A stretch of 64,000 nt of DNA from Ktedonobacteria bacterium (GCA_027459785.1 DAIDGU010000037.1:18004-82003), one strand, 5' to 3'. Positions 51,098-59,930 are shown, counted from the first letter of the stretch. Numbers and translations are program-made. Notes: a model not told the origin generated them from the letters alone.

Positions 51098-51260
51098 ATG
51101 GGGCCGAGGACACGGCGGATCACGGTGGGGCGACCACAAGGGTACGCCCCTACAGACCCAATGGCACAGGGCTCGTGGGGCAACGCGGGGCGGACGGGGG
51201 CGCGATTCATCGCGCCCGTACACTGGCGTGGGGCGGACATGCCTGTCCGCCGCCTTAGTT
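51098..51260. repeat. Three different palindromic repeats in a row
   Basis: ggggcgaccacaagggtacg...cccctac (51127-51153), gggcgcgattcatcgcgccc (51198-51217) and ggcggacatgcctgtccgcc (51232-51251) lie end to end after the ManC-PMM-like gene. The rest, to 51496, is AT-richer with no recognisable feature apart from the leader of the next gene. Confidence 0.75.
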
Positions 51261-51496
51261 TGTGTGCTACCACGGCGGCTATAACTATTGATGCATCTCA
51301 CCCAGTGCCGCAAGTGATCGATTTGCGCCCACAATAAAATATTTGTAGGATAATGACGAGATTGTACACAAGATGCCATAAAAACGGGCATAATGACGTT
51401 TATTTATGAGTGGATGACGAATAGTAATCAAGGCGCACGCTGGCACACACCTGTGCGATCTTGTTGCCCCAAAAAGACAAGGGAAAGAAAGCGATA

Positions 51497-52735
51497 ATGT
51501 CTGAAGAACCATCACGTACCGTCGAAGATGCCCTGGCCGAGCGATTGGCACGGCTGGGTTGGTACGCTTCCGTCAGCGCGCTGGTTGTCCTGTCCGCCAT
51601 CGTGTTGGGCAATGTCCTGGTGCGTCTTTTCACGGTCGCGGTGAATCTCCTGCTGCTGCTGGCGATCAACCAGGGGCCGATAGTCGCTACGATTCTGGGT
51701 GGCATCTCAACCGCAAGTACCTATTACGGTTGGTCGCGCATCGTGCGGCGGCGCGAACACCTGAACGCGCGCGAAGAGGCAAAAGGCCAGGCGATGGATC
51801 AGGCTGGCAACGTTTTGCAACGCCTCGCGGGATTTGGTTGTTCGTCGCGCCTCTCGCTGGGCGTCCTTGGCGCAGGCTTGCTCTGCTGCCTGTTCACCTA
51901 CGTGCCGTCGCCGCTGCATCTCTTCGGCATCAACGGCCCGGCCTTGCTGCAATCGCCCACTACCACGACCAGCACCACGATCGGTACCACCAGCGCCACG
52001 CCGACGCCTGCACCGCAGCCAACCAGTGCGCCGCGTCCGCAGCCGACCAACATACCGCATCTGCAACCGACCAGCACGCCACAACCAGCGCCGACACTCA
52101 CGCCCGTGCCAGGCAAACTAAGCCTGCAATCGCCGGCCACCGTTAAGTTAGGGAATTATTGCGGCAACAGCTTTTCCGCCGCCTCATTCGCCTTTGAGAA
52201 CACTGGGGAAGCGCCGCTCTATTGGACCGTGGCGGTTCCTGGGCCATTCCAACTGCAATCCTCATCCTCTGGCGTGTTGAATCCTGGCTCTACCCAAACG
52301 GAAACGTTCATGGGTACGAAGGCCAACGATGCCATCAACATCGCCTGGGGTGCTGCGGCGACCAACCAGAACGAACACGTGACCGTTACGGTCTCTTGCA
52401 ACGTGCTGCCTGGCAACCTATACGTGAAGACGCCCACCGTCAACCTCACTACCAACCTTGGTGCCTTTTGCGGCACGAACTTCACCGGGGCGGAGTTTTC
52501 GTTCACCAATAATGGCGGCACGACGATCTATTGGGCTGTGCAAATGCCGCGCGGCTACTCCCTGGAAGCGGGTTATCCCGTGACGGGAACCTCACAGCCC
52601 TTCCAGGGTGACACCCAAAACGAGTACTTCCAGGGCATCGCCAACTACAGCACCATCACGATCACCTGGGGTCTTTCGCCCGGTAACGAACCTTACAGGG
52701 GTACGGTGGCGATTACCTGCCAAAACATTACGTGA
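51497..52735 (+). CDS. Membrane-anchored surface protein with two beta domains
   Basis: A 412-residue protein of unknown role. The N-terminus is cytoplasmic/helical with hydrophobic segments (YASVSALVVLSAIVLGNVLVRLFTVAVNLLLLLAI and RLSLGVLGAGLLCCLFTYVPS). A Thr/Pro-rich stalk (TPAPQPTSAPRPQPTNIPHL) follows. Two similar ~95-residue beta domains each carry a GNYCGNSFSAASFAFENTG- or GAFCGTNFTGAEFSFTNNG-type start and a C-terminal Cys, perhaps a disulfide. The layout suggests display outside the cell. ATG 51497 follows gggaaagaaa; the TTG at 51461 is unlikely. Confidence 0.7.
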   Translation: MSEEPSRTVEDALAERLARLGWYASVSALVVLSAIVLGNVLVRLFTVAVNLLLLLAINQGPIVATILGGISTASTYYGWSRIVRRREHLNAREEAKGQAMDQAGNVLQRLAGFGCSSRLSLGVLGAGLLCCLFTYVPSPLHLFGINGPALLQSPTTTTSTTIGTTSATPTPAPQPTSAPRPQPTNIPHLQPTSTPQPAPTLTPVPGKLSLQSPATVKLGNYCGNSFSAASFAFENTGEAPLYWTVAVPGPFQLQSSSSGVLNPGSTQTETFMGTKANDAINIAWGAAATNQNEHVTVTVSCNVLPGNLYVKTPTVNLTTNLGAFCGTNFTGAEFSFTNNGGTTIYWAVQMPRGYSLEAGYPVTGTSQPFQGDTQNEYFQGIANYSTITITWGLSPGNEPYRGTVAITCQNIT

Positions 52736-53190
52736 TGGGAACATCAGGCGTGCTGGCTTGCGTCGCCTGTTTCACCGGGCGCAAGCTGGCATCAGAGCTT
52801 ATGCCACCACCGGCCAGGCTAGCGCGTGCTGCACTAGGGTCGCCGCGTTGGCCTGTAGCCATTCCTCTTCGGTGAGGGGGGCATGCGCGCAATAGGCTTG
52901 TCTGCGGGCCTGACTGTTCCACAAGCAGCTTTGTCGGGGCGCAATAAGGCAGGTTAGCAATATTATACCGTCATTGTTACCGCTGGGCCGCCAGGGGCTG
53001 AAACCCCCTGGCTCGGAAAAGGAACCCCTACCGGGCTAGGAGACGATATACCCGATCGATTCGGCAATCTGCATGGTTGCGCCCGCGTCTCCCCCTCGCC
53101 ATCCACAGATGGGATGGAGGGCCAACCTGTAGGGGCGTACCCTTGTGGTCGCCCTGCCCCTACAAGGTGGTCGCTCTGGGGGGGGGCCGT
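52736..53190. repeat. Intergenic repeats of three families
   Basis: 52988-53040 holds the ccaggggctgaaaccccctg hairpin with gctcggaaaaggaacccc. 53084-53120 has a ccccctcgccatccacagat segment of the CCCCTCTCC family. 53129-53166 has gtaggggcgtacccttgtgg plus a closing gcccctac, the inverse of 51127-51153. No gene is supported. Confidence 0.7.
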
Positions 53191-53589
53191 TCACTGCTCG
53201 TCGATGGTCTGCTGCGTCGTATCCAGCCGCGCGGGGTCGCGCACGCCATTGAGGTAGTTCCAGAGTGGGTATGGCACGTCAGTCTTCGCCGCGTACCAGT
53301 TGTCTGGCCCGGCCACCATATTCGAGCGCGCGGTGAACTCCTGGGGCTGGTCGGCATGCAGATCGATATAGGTCGCGCCCTGCTTCAGGCGCGTCCCCGC
53401 CGGCAGAATCGGGATCTGCTTCAACTCGTGGTCTTCCAGGTCGGTCAGGTGTTGGTTGACGGCTTTGATGTCATATGCCGTCTGGCCCGGCTGCGGTGCC
53501 AGCGCGCCGTCGTTTACGCTCGCCCGCATATCCGGCGTCAGGTCGTGCTGATAAGGATCGGAGGCAGATTGCGAGGTTGGTTCCGACAT
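53191..53589 (-). CDS. Hypothetical protein
   Basis: A soluble protein of 132 residues, no family recognised. It starts MSEPTSQSASDPYQHDLTPDM and carries DIKAVNQHLTDLEDHELKQIPILPAGTRLKQGATYIDLHADQPQEF, then VPYPLWNYLNGVRDP. The central DLEDHELKQIPILPAGTRL motif recurs in small proteins of soil bacteria as far as I recall, so it is probably real. ATG 53589 has AAAGGA nine bases upstream; an ATG two codons earlier is too close. It lies 135 bases downstream of the response-regulator gene and could be the distal gene of that unit. Confidence 0.6.
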   Translation of the reverse strand: MSEPTSQSASDPYQHDLTPDMRASVNDGALAPQPGQTAYDIKAVNQHLTDLEDHELKQIPILPAGTRLKQGATYIDLHADQPQEFTARSNMVAGPDNWYAAKTDVPYPLWNYLNGVRDPARLDTTQQTIDEQ

Positions 53590-53724
53590 GGTCATTCGTC
53601 CTTTCGTTGGGGACGCACAGCGCGCCCGTGGTAGCGAAAGGGATGCAGATGCCATGCCAGGCGAGGGAGATGCCGCCGATGCTTCTCACAGCGACACACA
53701 TGGGCTGACCGTTCTGCGCCCCAC

Positions 53725-54411
53725 TCACAGCCGCGCCATGCGATAGCCCAAGCCCCGTTCCGTCAGCACCAGGCGCGGGCGGGCCGGATCTTCCTCGATC
53801 TTGCCGCGCACGTGGCGGATGTGGACCTTGAGGTAATCAACCTCGTTGAGATATTCCTCGCCCCACACCGTCGCCAGCAGCGTCTTATGCGTCATCACGC
53901 GGCCCACGTTGCGCGCCAGTTGCGCCAGCAAGTTATATTCGATGGGCGAGAGGCGCACTGGCTGGCCGCTGACCAGCACCTCGTGTGTGACGAAGTTGAT
54001 CGTGAGCGGTCCGTTGATGAAGGACGGGATGGCCGCTTCCGGCGACAACTGGCGGCGGCGCAGCGCCGCCTTGATGCGCGCTAGCAATTCCAGTTGACCG
54101 AAGGGCTTGGTGATGTAGTCATCCGCGCCCATCTCGAAGCCGCGTACCTTGTCCAATTCCTGGTCCCGCGCGCTCAGCAGCAAGATCGGCACCTCCGACC
54201 GTTCACGCAACTTGCGACAGACCTCATAGCCGTCCATATCCGGCAACACGAGGTCCAGCAGCACAGCATCCGCGCCCTTCGCCGTGAAGGTGCGTAGCGC
54301 CTCCGTCCCCGACCGTGCCGTCAGCAATTCGCAATCCTTCAATTGCAACGACAGGCTCAGCGTCAGAGCCTCTAACAGATCGGGATCGTCATCAGCAATC
54401 AGCAATTTCAT
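53725..54411 (-). CDS. OmpR/KdpE-type response regulator
   Basis: A 228-residue DNA-binding regulator. Receiver domain: LLIADDDPDLLEAL, phospho-acceptor Asp in AVLLDLVLPDMDGYEVC, LLSARDQ, ITKPFG. Winged-helix output: VRLSPIEYNLLAQLARNVGRVMTHKTLLATVWGEEYLNEVDYLKVHIRHVRGKIEEDPARPRLVLTERGLGYRM, closest in style to KdpE. Its ATG overlaps the stop of the histidine kinase (ATGA), so the two form a coupled two-component system. No kdpFABC genes are seen here, so target genes are unknown. Confidence 0.92.
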   Translation of the reverse strand: MKLLIADDDPDLLEALTLSLSLQLKDCELLTARSGTEALRTFTAKGADAVLLDLVLPDMDGYEVCRKLRERSEVPILLLSARDQELDKVRGFEMGADDYITKPFGQLELLARIKAALRRRQLSPEAAIPSFINGPLTINFVTHEVLVSGQPVRLSPIEYNLLAQLARNVGRVMTHKTLLATVWGEEYLNEVDYLKVHIRHVRGKIEEDPARPRLVLTERGLGYRMARL

Positions 54412-56378
54412 GATACGTTTCCTGCCTCTAGCGCATTCGATGGTACAAGGATTGGCCCCACCCCCAACCCTCCCGTCGCTTCACGGGAAGCCTGCTCCCC
54501 ATCTGCGGATGGCGAGGGGAGTACAAGCGTTCGCGGCTGATCGCGTCGATCTTGCTGATCACGTTTCATTGCTGGTCCCCCCCTCTCTGCCGCAGCGGGG
54601 AGGGGGCTGGGGGGTGGGGCCAAGGGCAACATACACCAGAAGGTGCTGCCACCCGCCGGATTGCTTTCCACCCATAGGCAGCCGCCGTGCAGTTCCACGA
54701 CGGAGCGCGCGATGTGCAGCCCCAGACCGGCCCCCGCGCTGCGGCGCTTGCCGGCAACGCCGCGCTGGAAGCGCTCGAAGATGTGCGCGCGTTCCTCCGG
54801 CGCGATGCCCGGTCCGGTGTCGCGCACGCCGATGGCGACAGATGTTCCCGCTGGCTCCGGTCCGCACGGCCCCTCGGCGTGGATCGTTTCCGCTGGCGCG
54901 AGGATGAGGGTGATCGTGCCGTCTTCCGGCGTATATTGGTGGGCGTTGGTCAGCAGGTTGCTCAGCACCTGTTCCAGCCGCTTCGCGTCGCCCTGCACCC
55001 AGCCGGACGTAAGCTGCACGTCGAGTGCCAGGCGCTGGCGCTTCATCTCGCACTGCGGTTCAACATGTTGGGCCACCGCGCGGGCCAGCGCGACGACATC
55101 GCACCACGCCAGGCGCAGTTCCAGTTGGTGCGCGTCCAGGCGGGCGAGATCCAGCACGTCTTGCACGAAGCCGCTCAGGCGCAGGGCGCTGCGCTGAATA
55201 TTGCGCAGCAACCGCACTTCCGGCGCGTCGGGCGCGTCATCGGCGTGCTGCGCCAGCAGCGTTTCCGCCGCCAGGGAGATGCTGGAGATCGGCAGGCGGA
55301 ATTCATGGGAGACACTGGCGAGCATCTCGCTCTTGAAGCGTTCCAATTCGCGCGATTGCTCCGCTGCCTCGGCTTCCAGGCGATATAAGCGCGCGTTGCG
55401 CAATGCCTGCGCGGCATGGCGAGCCAGCGATTCGAAGAGCCGCCGGTCCCGTTCGCCGAAGGGCTGTGGCGTCAGCCGCGCCACGCTCAGCATCCCCACC
55501 GAACGCTCATCAATCGCCAGCGGCAGGGTATAGATCGCGCCATATTCCGTGTGAGCGACGGGGAAGCGCATCAATCCCGGCTGGGGCTGGCGGCGCACGG
55601 CGGCGGCGGTCTCGCGCGAGAGCAACGCTTCGTCGATGAGCGCGTTCGTGTCCGCGCCCAGGTTCGCCCAGATGCGCCGTCCGCTGCCCGGCTCATCCAC
55701 AGCCACAGCGCACGCTTGCACATGCAGCGCACGCGGCACCAGATCCACCAGGCGTTCCAGCACGTCGTCCAGTTGGTGTGTGTCGGCCAGCAAAAGCGAG
55801 AGGTCATCCAACAGCGAAAGCTGTACGATGTGTTCCTGCTCCGCCGTCCACGCGCGCACGATGTTCATGCTGATGCCAGTGACGATGAAAAAGAGCATCA
55901 CTTCCAGCAGTGTCAGCAACAGGCCGTGTGCGAGCCAGTCCAACATCCCTTGCGGCGTTCCAGCCAGGCGCGCGACAGCATAGATGCCGCTGAGTGTCGC
56001 CGTGTAACCATACACACCGGACGGCGCGAAAGTGAGCGCGGCCTCGACCAGCAGCAGGGGATACACCAGGAAGAAGTTGGCAGCATCCGGTCCGCTGAGC
56101 GCGGTGGCGAGGCTGACAAACACGAGGTCGCCGCAGAGTAGCCAGCGATTGAGCTGCACGCCCGTCCCGCGCGCTGCCAGCCAGAGGTCCACCGTCTGTT
56201 GGCTCAGCAGCAGCCCCAGTACCACCGTCGCCTGCAACATCTGATGTGGTGGCGCACCAGCGCGCAGCGCCAGCAAACCAGCGGCAGCCACGACCAGCCA
56301 GCGCATGCCGACCAACATCTGTTGCGGCGACAGCGTCAGGGTATAGGGCAACGGGGTGAAGCGGCGCACGGCGCTCAT
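54408..56378 (-). CDS. Membrane sensor histidine kinase (GAF-HisKA-HATPase)
   Basis: A kinase of about 656 residues: five or six membrane segments (~20-190), a GAF domain (LLDDLSLLLADTHQLDDVLERLVDLVPRALHVQACAVAVDE), HisKA with phospho-His in LASVSHEFRLPISSISLAAE, N box VLSNLLTNAHQYTP, G1 VRDTGPGIAPEERAHIFERF and G2 GAGLGLHIARSVVELHGG. The kinase proper ends near GSTFWCMLPLAPP. The last ~65 residues (PSPLPAAAERGGPAMKRDQQ ... SPSADGEQASREATGGLG) are encoded by intergenic-type repeats. Start uncertain (ATG 56378 or 56435). Coupled to the regulator by an ATGA overlap. Confidence 0.9.
   Translation of the reverse strand: MSAVRRFTPLPYTLTLSPQQMLVGMRWLVVAAAGLLALRAGAPPHQMLQATVVLGLLLSQQTVDLWLAARGTGVQLNRWLLCGDLVFVSLATALSGPDAANFFLVYPLLLVEAALTFAPSGVYGYTATLSGIYAVARLAGTPQGMLDWLAHGLLLTLLEVMLFFIVTGISMNIVRAWTAEQEHIVQLSLLDDLSLLLADTHQLDDVLERLVDLVPRALHVQACAVAVDEPGSGRRIWANLGADTNALIDEALLSRETAAAVRRQPQPGLMRFPVAHTEYGAIYTLPLAIDERSVGMLSVARLTPQPFGERDRRLFESLARHAAQALRNARLYRLEAEAAEQSRELERFKSEMLASVSHEFRLPISSISLAAETLLAQHADDAPDAPEVRLLRNIQRSALRLSGFVQDVLDLARLDAHQLELRLAWCDVVALARAVAQHVEPQCEMKRQRLALDVQLTSGWVQGDAKRLEQVLSNLLTNAHQYTPEDGTITLILAPAETIHAEGPCGPEPAGTSVAIGVRDTGPGIAPEERAHIFERFQRGVAGKRRSAGAGLGLHIARSVVELHGGCLWVESNPAGGSTFWCMLPLAPPPSPLPAAAERGGPAMKRDQQDRRDQPRTLVLPSPSADGEQASREATGGLGVGPILVPSNALEAGNVS
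54454..54621. repeat. CCCCTCTCC-family repeats inside the kinase 3' end
   Basis: Two copies of the CCCCTCTCC/GGAGAGGGG-type repeat (54454-54523: ggccccacccccaaccctcc ... ctccccatctgcggatggcg; 54576-54621: ccccccctctctgccgcagc ... gggggctggggggtggggcc) lie in opposite orientation within the reading frame of the histidine kinase. Confidence 0.7.
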
Positions 56379-56554
56379 TTTCGGCCAACTTTCACAGCAG
56401 CATCCCTCAGCAACAACATCCCATGCGTGAGCCAACGGCTCTTCCCTTCATGCTATCATATTCGATGAGTCCTGTCATGCTGAAAAAGCCCGACAGTCCT
56501 ATCAGGAAATACCTGCGACCTTTACTGCAAAGCAAAAAGGGGGAAAGCACGCCG

Positions 56555-57310
56555 ATGATCCCAGCATTGCGTCGGAACAAACCGATGAGCGACGACGAAG
56601 TGCGCGAACACCTTTTCGATGAGAAGGCGCGTATCGCGGCGCGGGGGCGCGTGCGCCAGTTCGTCTTCGGCTCGCTGGATGGCCTGTTGGTGCCGCTGGG
56701 CGTCGTTTCCGGCGTGGCGGGTGGTACGGGCAACATCCACGCCGTGATCGTCGCCGGCCTGGCGGAAGCCTTCGCTGGCGCGCTCTCGATGGGCGCGGGC
56801 GAATATCTGTCGGGCAAGGCGGAAACACAGGTGCAGCAATACGAGATCGCGCGCGAGGGCCGCGAGATCGTGCGCAATCCAGAAGTGGAGCGGCGCGAGA
56901 TCATCGCGCTTTTCCAGCGCGAGGGGCTACCGCTGGAAAGCGCCCGCACGGTGGCGCGGCTCATCACCACCAGCCCGGAAGCCTGGCTGAAGACGATGTC
57001 CGAAAAGGAACTGGGACTTTCGGTGGATGCGCCGACCGATCAATGGCTGGACTCACTGTACATGGGCGTCTCCTATCTGGTCGCCTCCGCCGTGCCACTG
57101 CTGCCCTACTTCTTTTTGCCACTACGGGACGCCTTCATCGTCTCCCTGGTGGCGACGCTGGTGGCGCTGCTGATCATCGGCTATGTTAAAGGCACGCTGG
57201 CGCATATGAACATCCTGCGCAGCGCTCTGGAAGTCGCGGTCGTCGGCACGATCTCCGGCCTGGGCGGCTACTTCCTGGGGAACGTGGTGCCACTGCTCTT
57301 CGGCAAGTGA
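56555..57310 (+). CDS. VIT1/CCC1-family membrane transporter
   Basis: A 251-residue protein of the vacuolar iron transporter family. Signature helices: RQFVFGSLDGLLVPLGVVSGVAGG, VIVAGLAEAFAGALSMGAGEYLSGKAETQVQ, a cytoplasmic Glu-rich metal-binding segment (EREI-type VERREIIALFQREG), and three C-terminal helices with SYLVASAVPLLPYFFLP and LEVAVVGTISGLGGYFLGNVV. Probable Fe2+/Mn2+ export. ATG 56555 has gggggaaagc upstream; the ATG at 56585 (MSDDEV) is a possible alternative. Divergent from the histidine kinase. Confidence 0.85.
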   Translation: MIPALRRNKPMSDDEVREHLFDEKARIAARGRVRQFVFGSLDGLLVPLGVVSGVAGGTGNIHAVIVAGLAEAFAGALSMGAGEYLSGKAETQVQQYEIAREGREIVRNPEVERREIIALFQREGLPLESARTVARLITTSPEAWLKTMSEKELGLSVDAPTDQWLDSLYMGVSYLVASAVPLLPYFFLPLRDAFIVSLVATLVALLIIGYVKGTLAHMNILRSALEVAVVGTISGLGGYFLGNVVPLLFGK

Positions 57311-57357
57311 TTGGGCGCGCATATGTGGTAGATTGAAGAGGTAATCCCTACCGGCGA

Positions 57358-57470
57358 TGCGCCGGGGGCGAGCCGAGTCTCCGTGCGGTCGCCGGGGGCA
57401 GCATGCCCAGCGCCGTGCGGTCGCCGGGGGCTAAACCCCCCGGCTCGGAATACAAACCCCTTCGGGCTGC
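57358..57470. repeat. CGCCGGGGGC repeat cluster
   Basis: gccgggggcgagccgagtct, tcgccgggggcagcatgccc and tcgccgggggctaaaccccc (with cggctcggaatacaaacccc) follow one another, ending ttcgggct. Same family as 39291-39408 and 52988-53040. Confidence 0.75.
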
Positions 57471-57541
57471 GATCGAATTACCGTGATGGATGTCAATCAT
57501 CCATTTCTTTCAGTTTATAATAAGTGAGAGGTATCCCCCTG

Positions 57542-58597
57542 ATGCGGCGATTGGTGATTCTGGCCGAGGGCCGGTTCAGCGTGCATGGCGCGAAAACGGC
57601 GGTGGGTGTGTTGCGCTTCAGCCCCGACCAGACCGTGGCCGTGCTGGATAGCACCCACGCGGGGCAAGATGCCGCCGCCGTGTTGGGGCTGCCGGAGGTC
57701 GGCGCGGGCGTGCCGGTGGTGGCGAGTATCGCGGACGCCCTGCCCTACGGGCCGACGGATCTGCTGATCGGCATCGCCCCCATCGGCGGGCGTCTGCCGG
57801 ACGCCTGGCGTCCGATCCTCCTGGACGCGCTGGCGGCTAAGCTCAATATCATCAGCGGCTTGCACGTCTTCCTGAACGACGATCCTGAGCTCCAGACAGC
57901 GGCGGCGACACAGGGCGTCACCATCTGGGACGTGCGCCGCCCCCTACCGGACTATGCGATGCGCATCGGCCAAGGAACGCCGCACCCCGCCGGCAGCCGC
58001 ACGGTCTATTTCGCGGGCAGCGATTGCAACGTGGGCAAGATGACCGAGGCGTTGGCGCTGGACCGCGAAGCGCGGGGGCGGGGCTGGCGCTCCGTCTTCG
58101 CCGCCACCGGGCAAACGGGCATCATGATCGCCGGTGTCGGCGTGGCGACGGACCGTGTGATCAGCGATTTCGTCAACGGCGCGGTGGAAAAGCTGGTACT
58201 GGATCTCGCGGCGGAGTATCAGTGGATCTTCGTGGAGGGCCAGGGGACGCTGTGCCACCCGGCCTATTCAGCGGTGACGCTGGGCTTGCTCCACGGCGCG
58301 CGGCCCGACGTGCAGATCATGTGCCACGAGGCGGGCCGCACCCACATCAACGAATACCCGACCTATCCGCTACCGTCGCTACGCGATCTGATTACGATGT
58401 ACGAGACGGCGGCGGGCTGGCTGCATCCCGCGCCGGTGGTGGGCCTCGCCCTCAACACCGTCCACCTGAACGAAGCGGACGCCCGCACGGCCATCGAGGC
58501 GGCGACGGCGGCAACGGGCCTGCCCGCGACCGACCCCGTGCGCTTCGGCTCCGCGCCGCTGCTGGACGCGCTGGAGGAGTGGTTCGCCGGCCAGTGA
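57542..58597 (+). CDS. DUF1611-family P-loop protein
   Basis: A 351-residue protein. The N-terminal Rossmann-like domain starts RRLVILAEGRFSVHGAKTAVGVLRFSPDQTVAVLDSTHAGQ, with LLIGIAPIGGRLPDAWRPILLDALAAKLNIISGLHVFLND. The C-terminal P-loop domain has TVYFAGSDCNVGKMTEALAL and IFVEGQGTLCHPAYSAVTLGLLHG. Family members include DgcN, an N-acetyltransferase in D-glutamate breakdown, but whether this one does that is unknown; no DgcA-type partner adjoins it. ATG 57542 has gagagg about nine bases upstream. Confidence 0.82.
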   Translation: MRRLVILAEGRFSVHGAKTAVGVLRFSPDQTVAVLDSTHAGQDAAAVLGLPEVGAGVPVVASIADALPYGPTDLLIGIAPIGGRLPDAWRPILLDALAAKLNIISGLHVFLNDDPELQTAAATQGVTIWDVRRPLPDYAMRIGQGTPHPAGSRTVYFAGSDCNVGKMTEALALDREARGRGWRSVFAATGQTGIMIAGVGVATDRVISDFVNGAVEKLVLDLAAEYQWIFVEGQGTLCHPAYSAVTLGLLHGARPDVQIMCHEAGRTHINEYPTYPLPSLRDLITMYETAAGWLHPAPVVGLALNTVHLNEADARTAIEAATAATGLPATDPVRFGSAPLLDALEEWFAGQ

Positions 58598-58626
58598 GAT
58601 GTGGTCATCGGTGTGGTGGCCCAGTA

Positions 58627-58698
58627 ATGGCCCAGCCGGCGGATGAATTCGCGTTTATGGGCCGATGGCTGCGAAACCTCGATTTAGGCATGGAGTGA
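58627..58698 (+). other. Tiny ORF, possible remnant
   Basis: A 23-codon frame (MAQPADEFAFMGRWLRNLDLGME) downstream of the DUF1611 gene, below track length. There is no clear Shine-Dalgarno and no family match that I recognise. It may be a relic at the border of the AT-rich CBS-HEPN gene. Confidence 0.2.
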
Positions 58699-58752
58699 AA
58701 AGGAGACAACCGATGGAGGGCGTTCACCCTTGATCTCATTGAGCAACAATAC

Positions 58753-59850
58753 TCATGACACTTGATCCTGTATATTTGGTTGCTTCAGTCGTTGAAATAT
58801 AGCTTCTTTCGTTGCAAAATCAATATCGACGACTTTCCACCCAGCTCCCAACCATGCTTTCGATTGGCTGCGGCTGACATTATCATTTGCCCACCAGAAG
58901 CGATAGACGGAGGTAGGTGGAAGGGGTTTACCCAATATCTTTTCTATATCAGCAAAAAAGAGGCGAATATCTTGGGTACTGGGATCTACATCAGCCAGCC
59001 ATTCTTTGAGAGCATCATATTTTCCTCGGCGACGAGCCTGAATGATAGCCGGTTGGTTATCGAGCGTCTCGACTTTGATATCTCCTTGCTGCACTGGCAC
59101 CGTTATTTGTGGACGTGGACGATTTTCAAGCCAGATGCGTGCATCAGCTAATTGTTCAAGTTGAATCCTACTCTCTTTTCCACGAAAATGGGCTAATTGA
59201 TTTCGGATTTCACGCACATTCTCCATAAGTCTTGCAAACATCTCTTTGGGAGCAAAAAAATCAGCGAATTTATCCCATTGGCTTTCAGCAGTGATAAAAT
59301 GAATGCAATTGCCAAAGGACATTTTTTCGAAATCAGGCATATGATGACCTGTGCTATGAATATTAGCAATAGCTGCTTGGCGAAGTTCATCTGTTGGTAA
59401 TATTTTTTCGATATACTGGCGTAAGGTTAACTCAATGTCCTGCACTAATATTTGGCCTTCGGTGATGTCCTTAAAAAAATATGTTGTATCGTAGTTTGTT
59501 AAAACACCAGCGATTTTATCATCATCATCGACAATGGTAATTGCATACCTATCTTTCAAGGAATTCAGTGCATCGAAGAGATCATCCTCCATTCGATGCG
59601 TGGTTGCAGGAACCATGCAATGTTCAACAGATAATGACAACAGGTAATCGGCTCCCGTAAGGTTATAATAACGCCTGACAATACTTTGTTCTGAGACGAA
59701 ACCAAGCAGATTGCCCTGTTCATTGACAACAGGTAGCTGGCTGAAATCGTGTTCAATCATGCGATCTAGTGCGGTTTGGATTGTTTCCGTTGGCTTTGCA
59801 CAAATCGGTGCTTGACGACCTTCCAACAACTGACTCAATGGAAAAAGCAT
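58753..59850 (-). CDS. CBS-HEPN-DUF7662-like fusion protein
   Basis: A 365-residue protein, clearly AT-rich against its neighbours. Residues ~5-65 and 75-135 are two CBS domains (QTALDRMIEHDFSQLPVVNEQGNLLGFVSE and FDALNSLKDRYAITIVDDDDKIAGVLT) that in other proteins bind adenine nucleotides. Residues ~140-240 are helical and carry RNQLAH (216-221), the RNxxxH motif of HEPN ribonucleases. Residues ~275-355 (YDALKEWLADVDPSTQDIRLFFADIEKILGKPLPPTS ... FWWANDN ... SKAWLGAGWKVVDIDF) match the DUF7662-like tail as I recall it. Likely a nucleotide-sensing abortive-infection or stress RNase. ATG 59850, GAGGTGG five bases upstream. Confidence 0.75.
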   Translation of the reverse strand: MLFPLSQLLEGRQAPICAKPTETIQTALDRMIEHDFSQLPVVNEQGNLLGFVSEQSIVRRYYNLTGADYLLSLSVEHCMVPATTHRMEDDLFDALNSLKDRYAITIVDDDDKIAGVLTNYDTTYFFKDITEGQILVQDIELTLRQYIEKILPTDELRQAAIANIHSTGHHMPDFEKMSFGNCIHFITAESQWDKFADFFAPKEMFARLMENVREIRNQLAHFRGKESRIQLEQLADARIWLENRPRPQITVPVQQGDIKVETLDNQPAIIQARRRGKYDALKEWLADVDPSTQDIRLFFADIEKILGKPLPPTSVYRFWWANDNVSRSQSKAWLGAGWKVVDIDFATKEAIFQRLKQPNIQDQVS

Positions 59851-59886
59851 GATTACCACCTCTTGTTTGTGTTATCGTAGAAACCA

Positions 59887-59915
59887 AGTATACATGCAAA
59901 GCAAGAAAATGTCGA
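59887..59915 (-). promoter_or_regulatory. Promoter of the CBS-HEPN gene
   Basis: On the minus strand TCGACA (59910-59915), 17 bases and TATACT (59887-59892) lie 37 bases before the ATG at 59850. It occupies the divergent gap shared with the pyrophosphatase-like gene. Confidence 0.65.
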
Positions 59916-59930
59916 GAGGAGTAATTGGTG

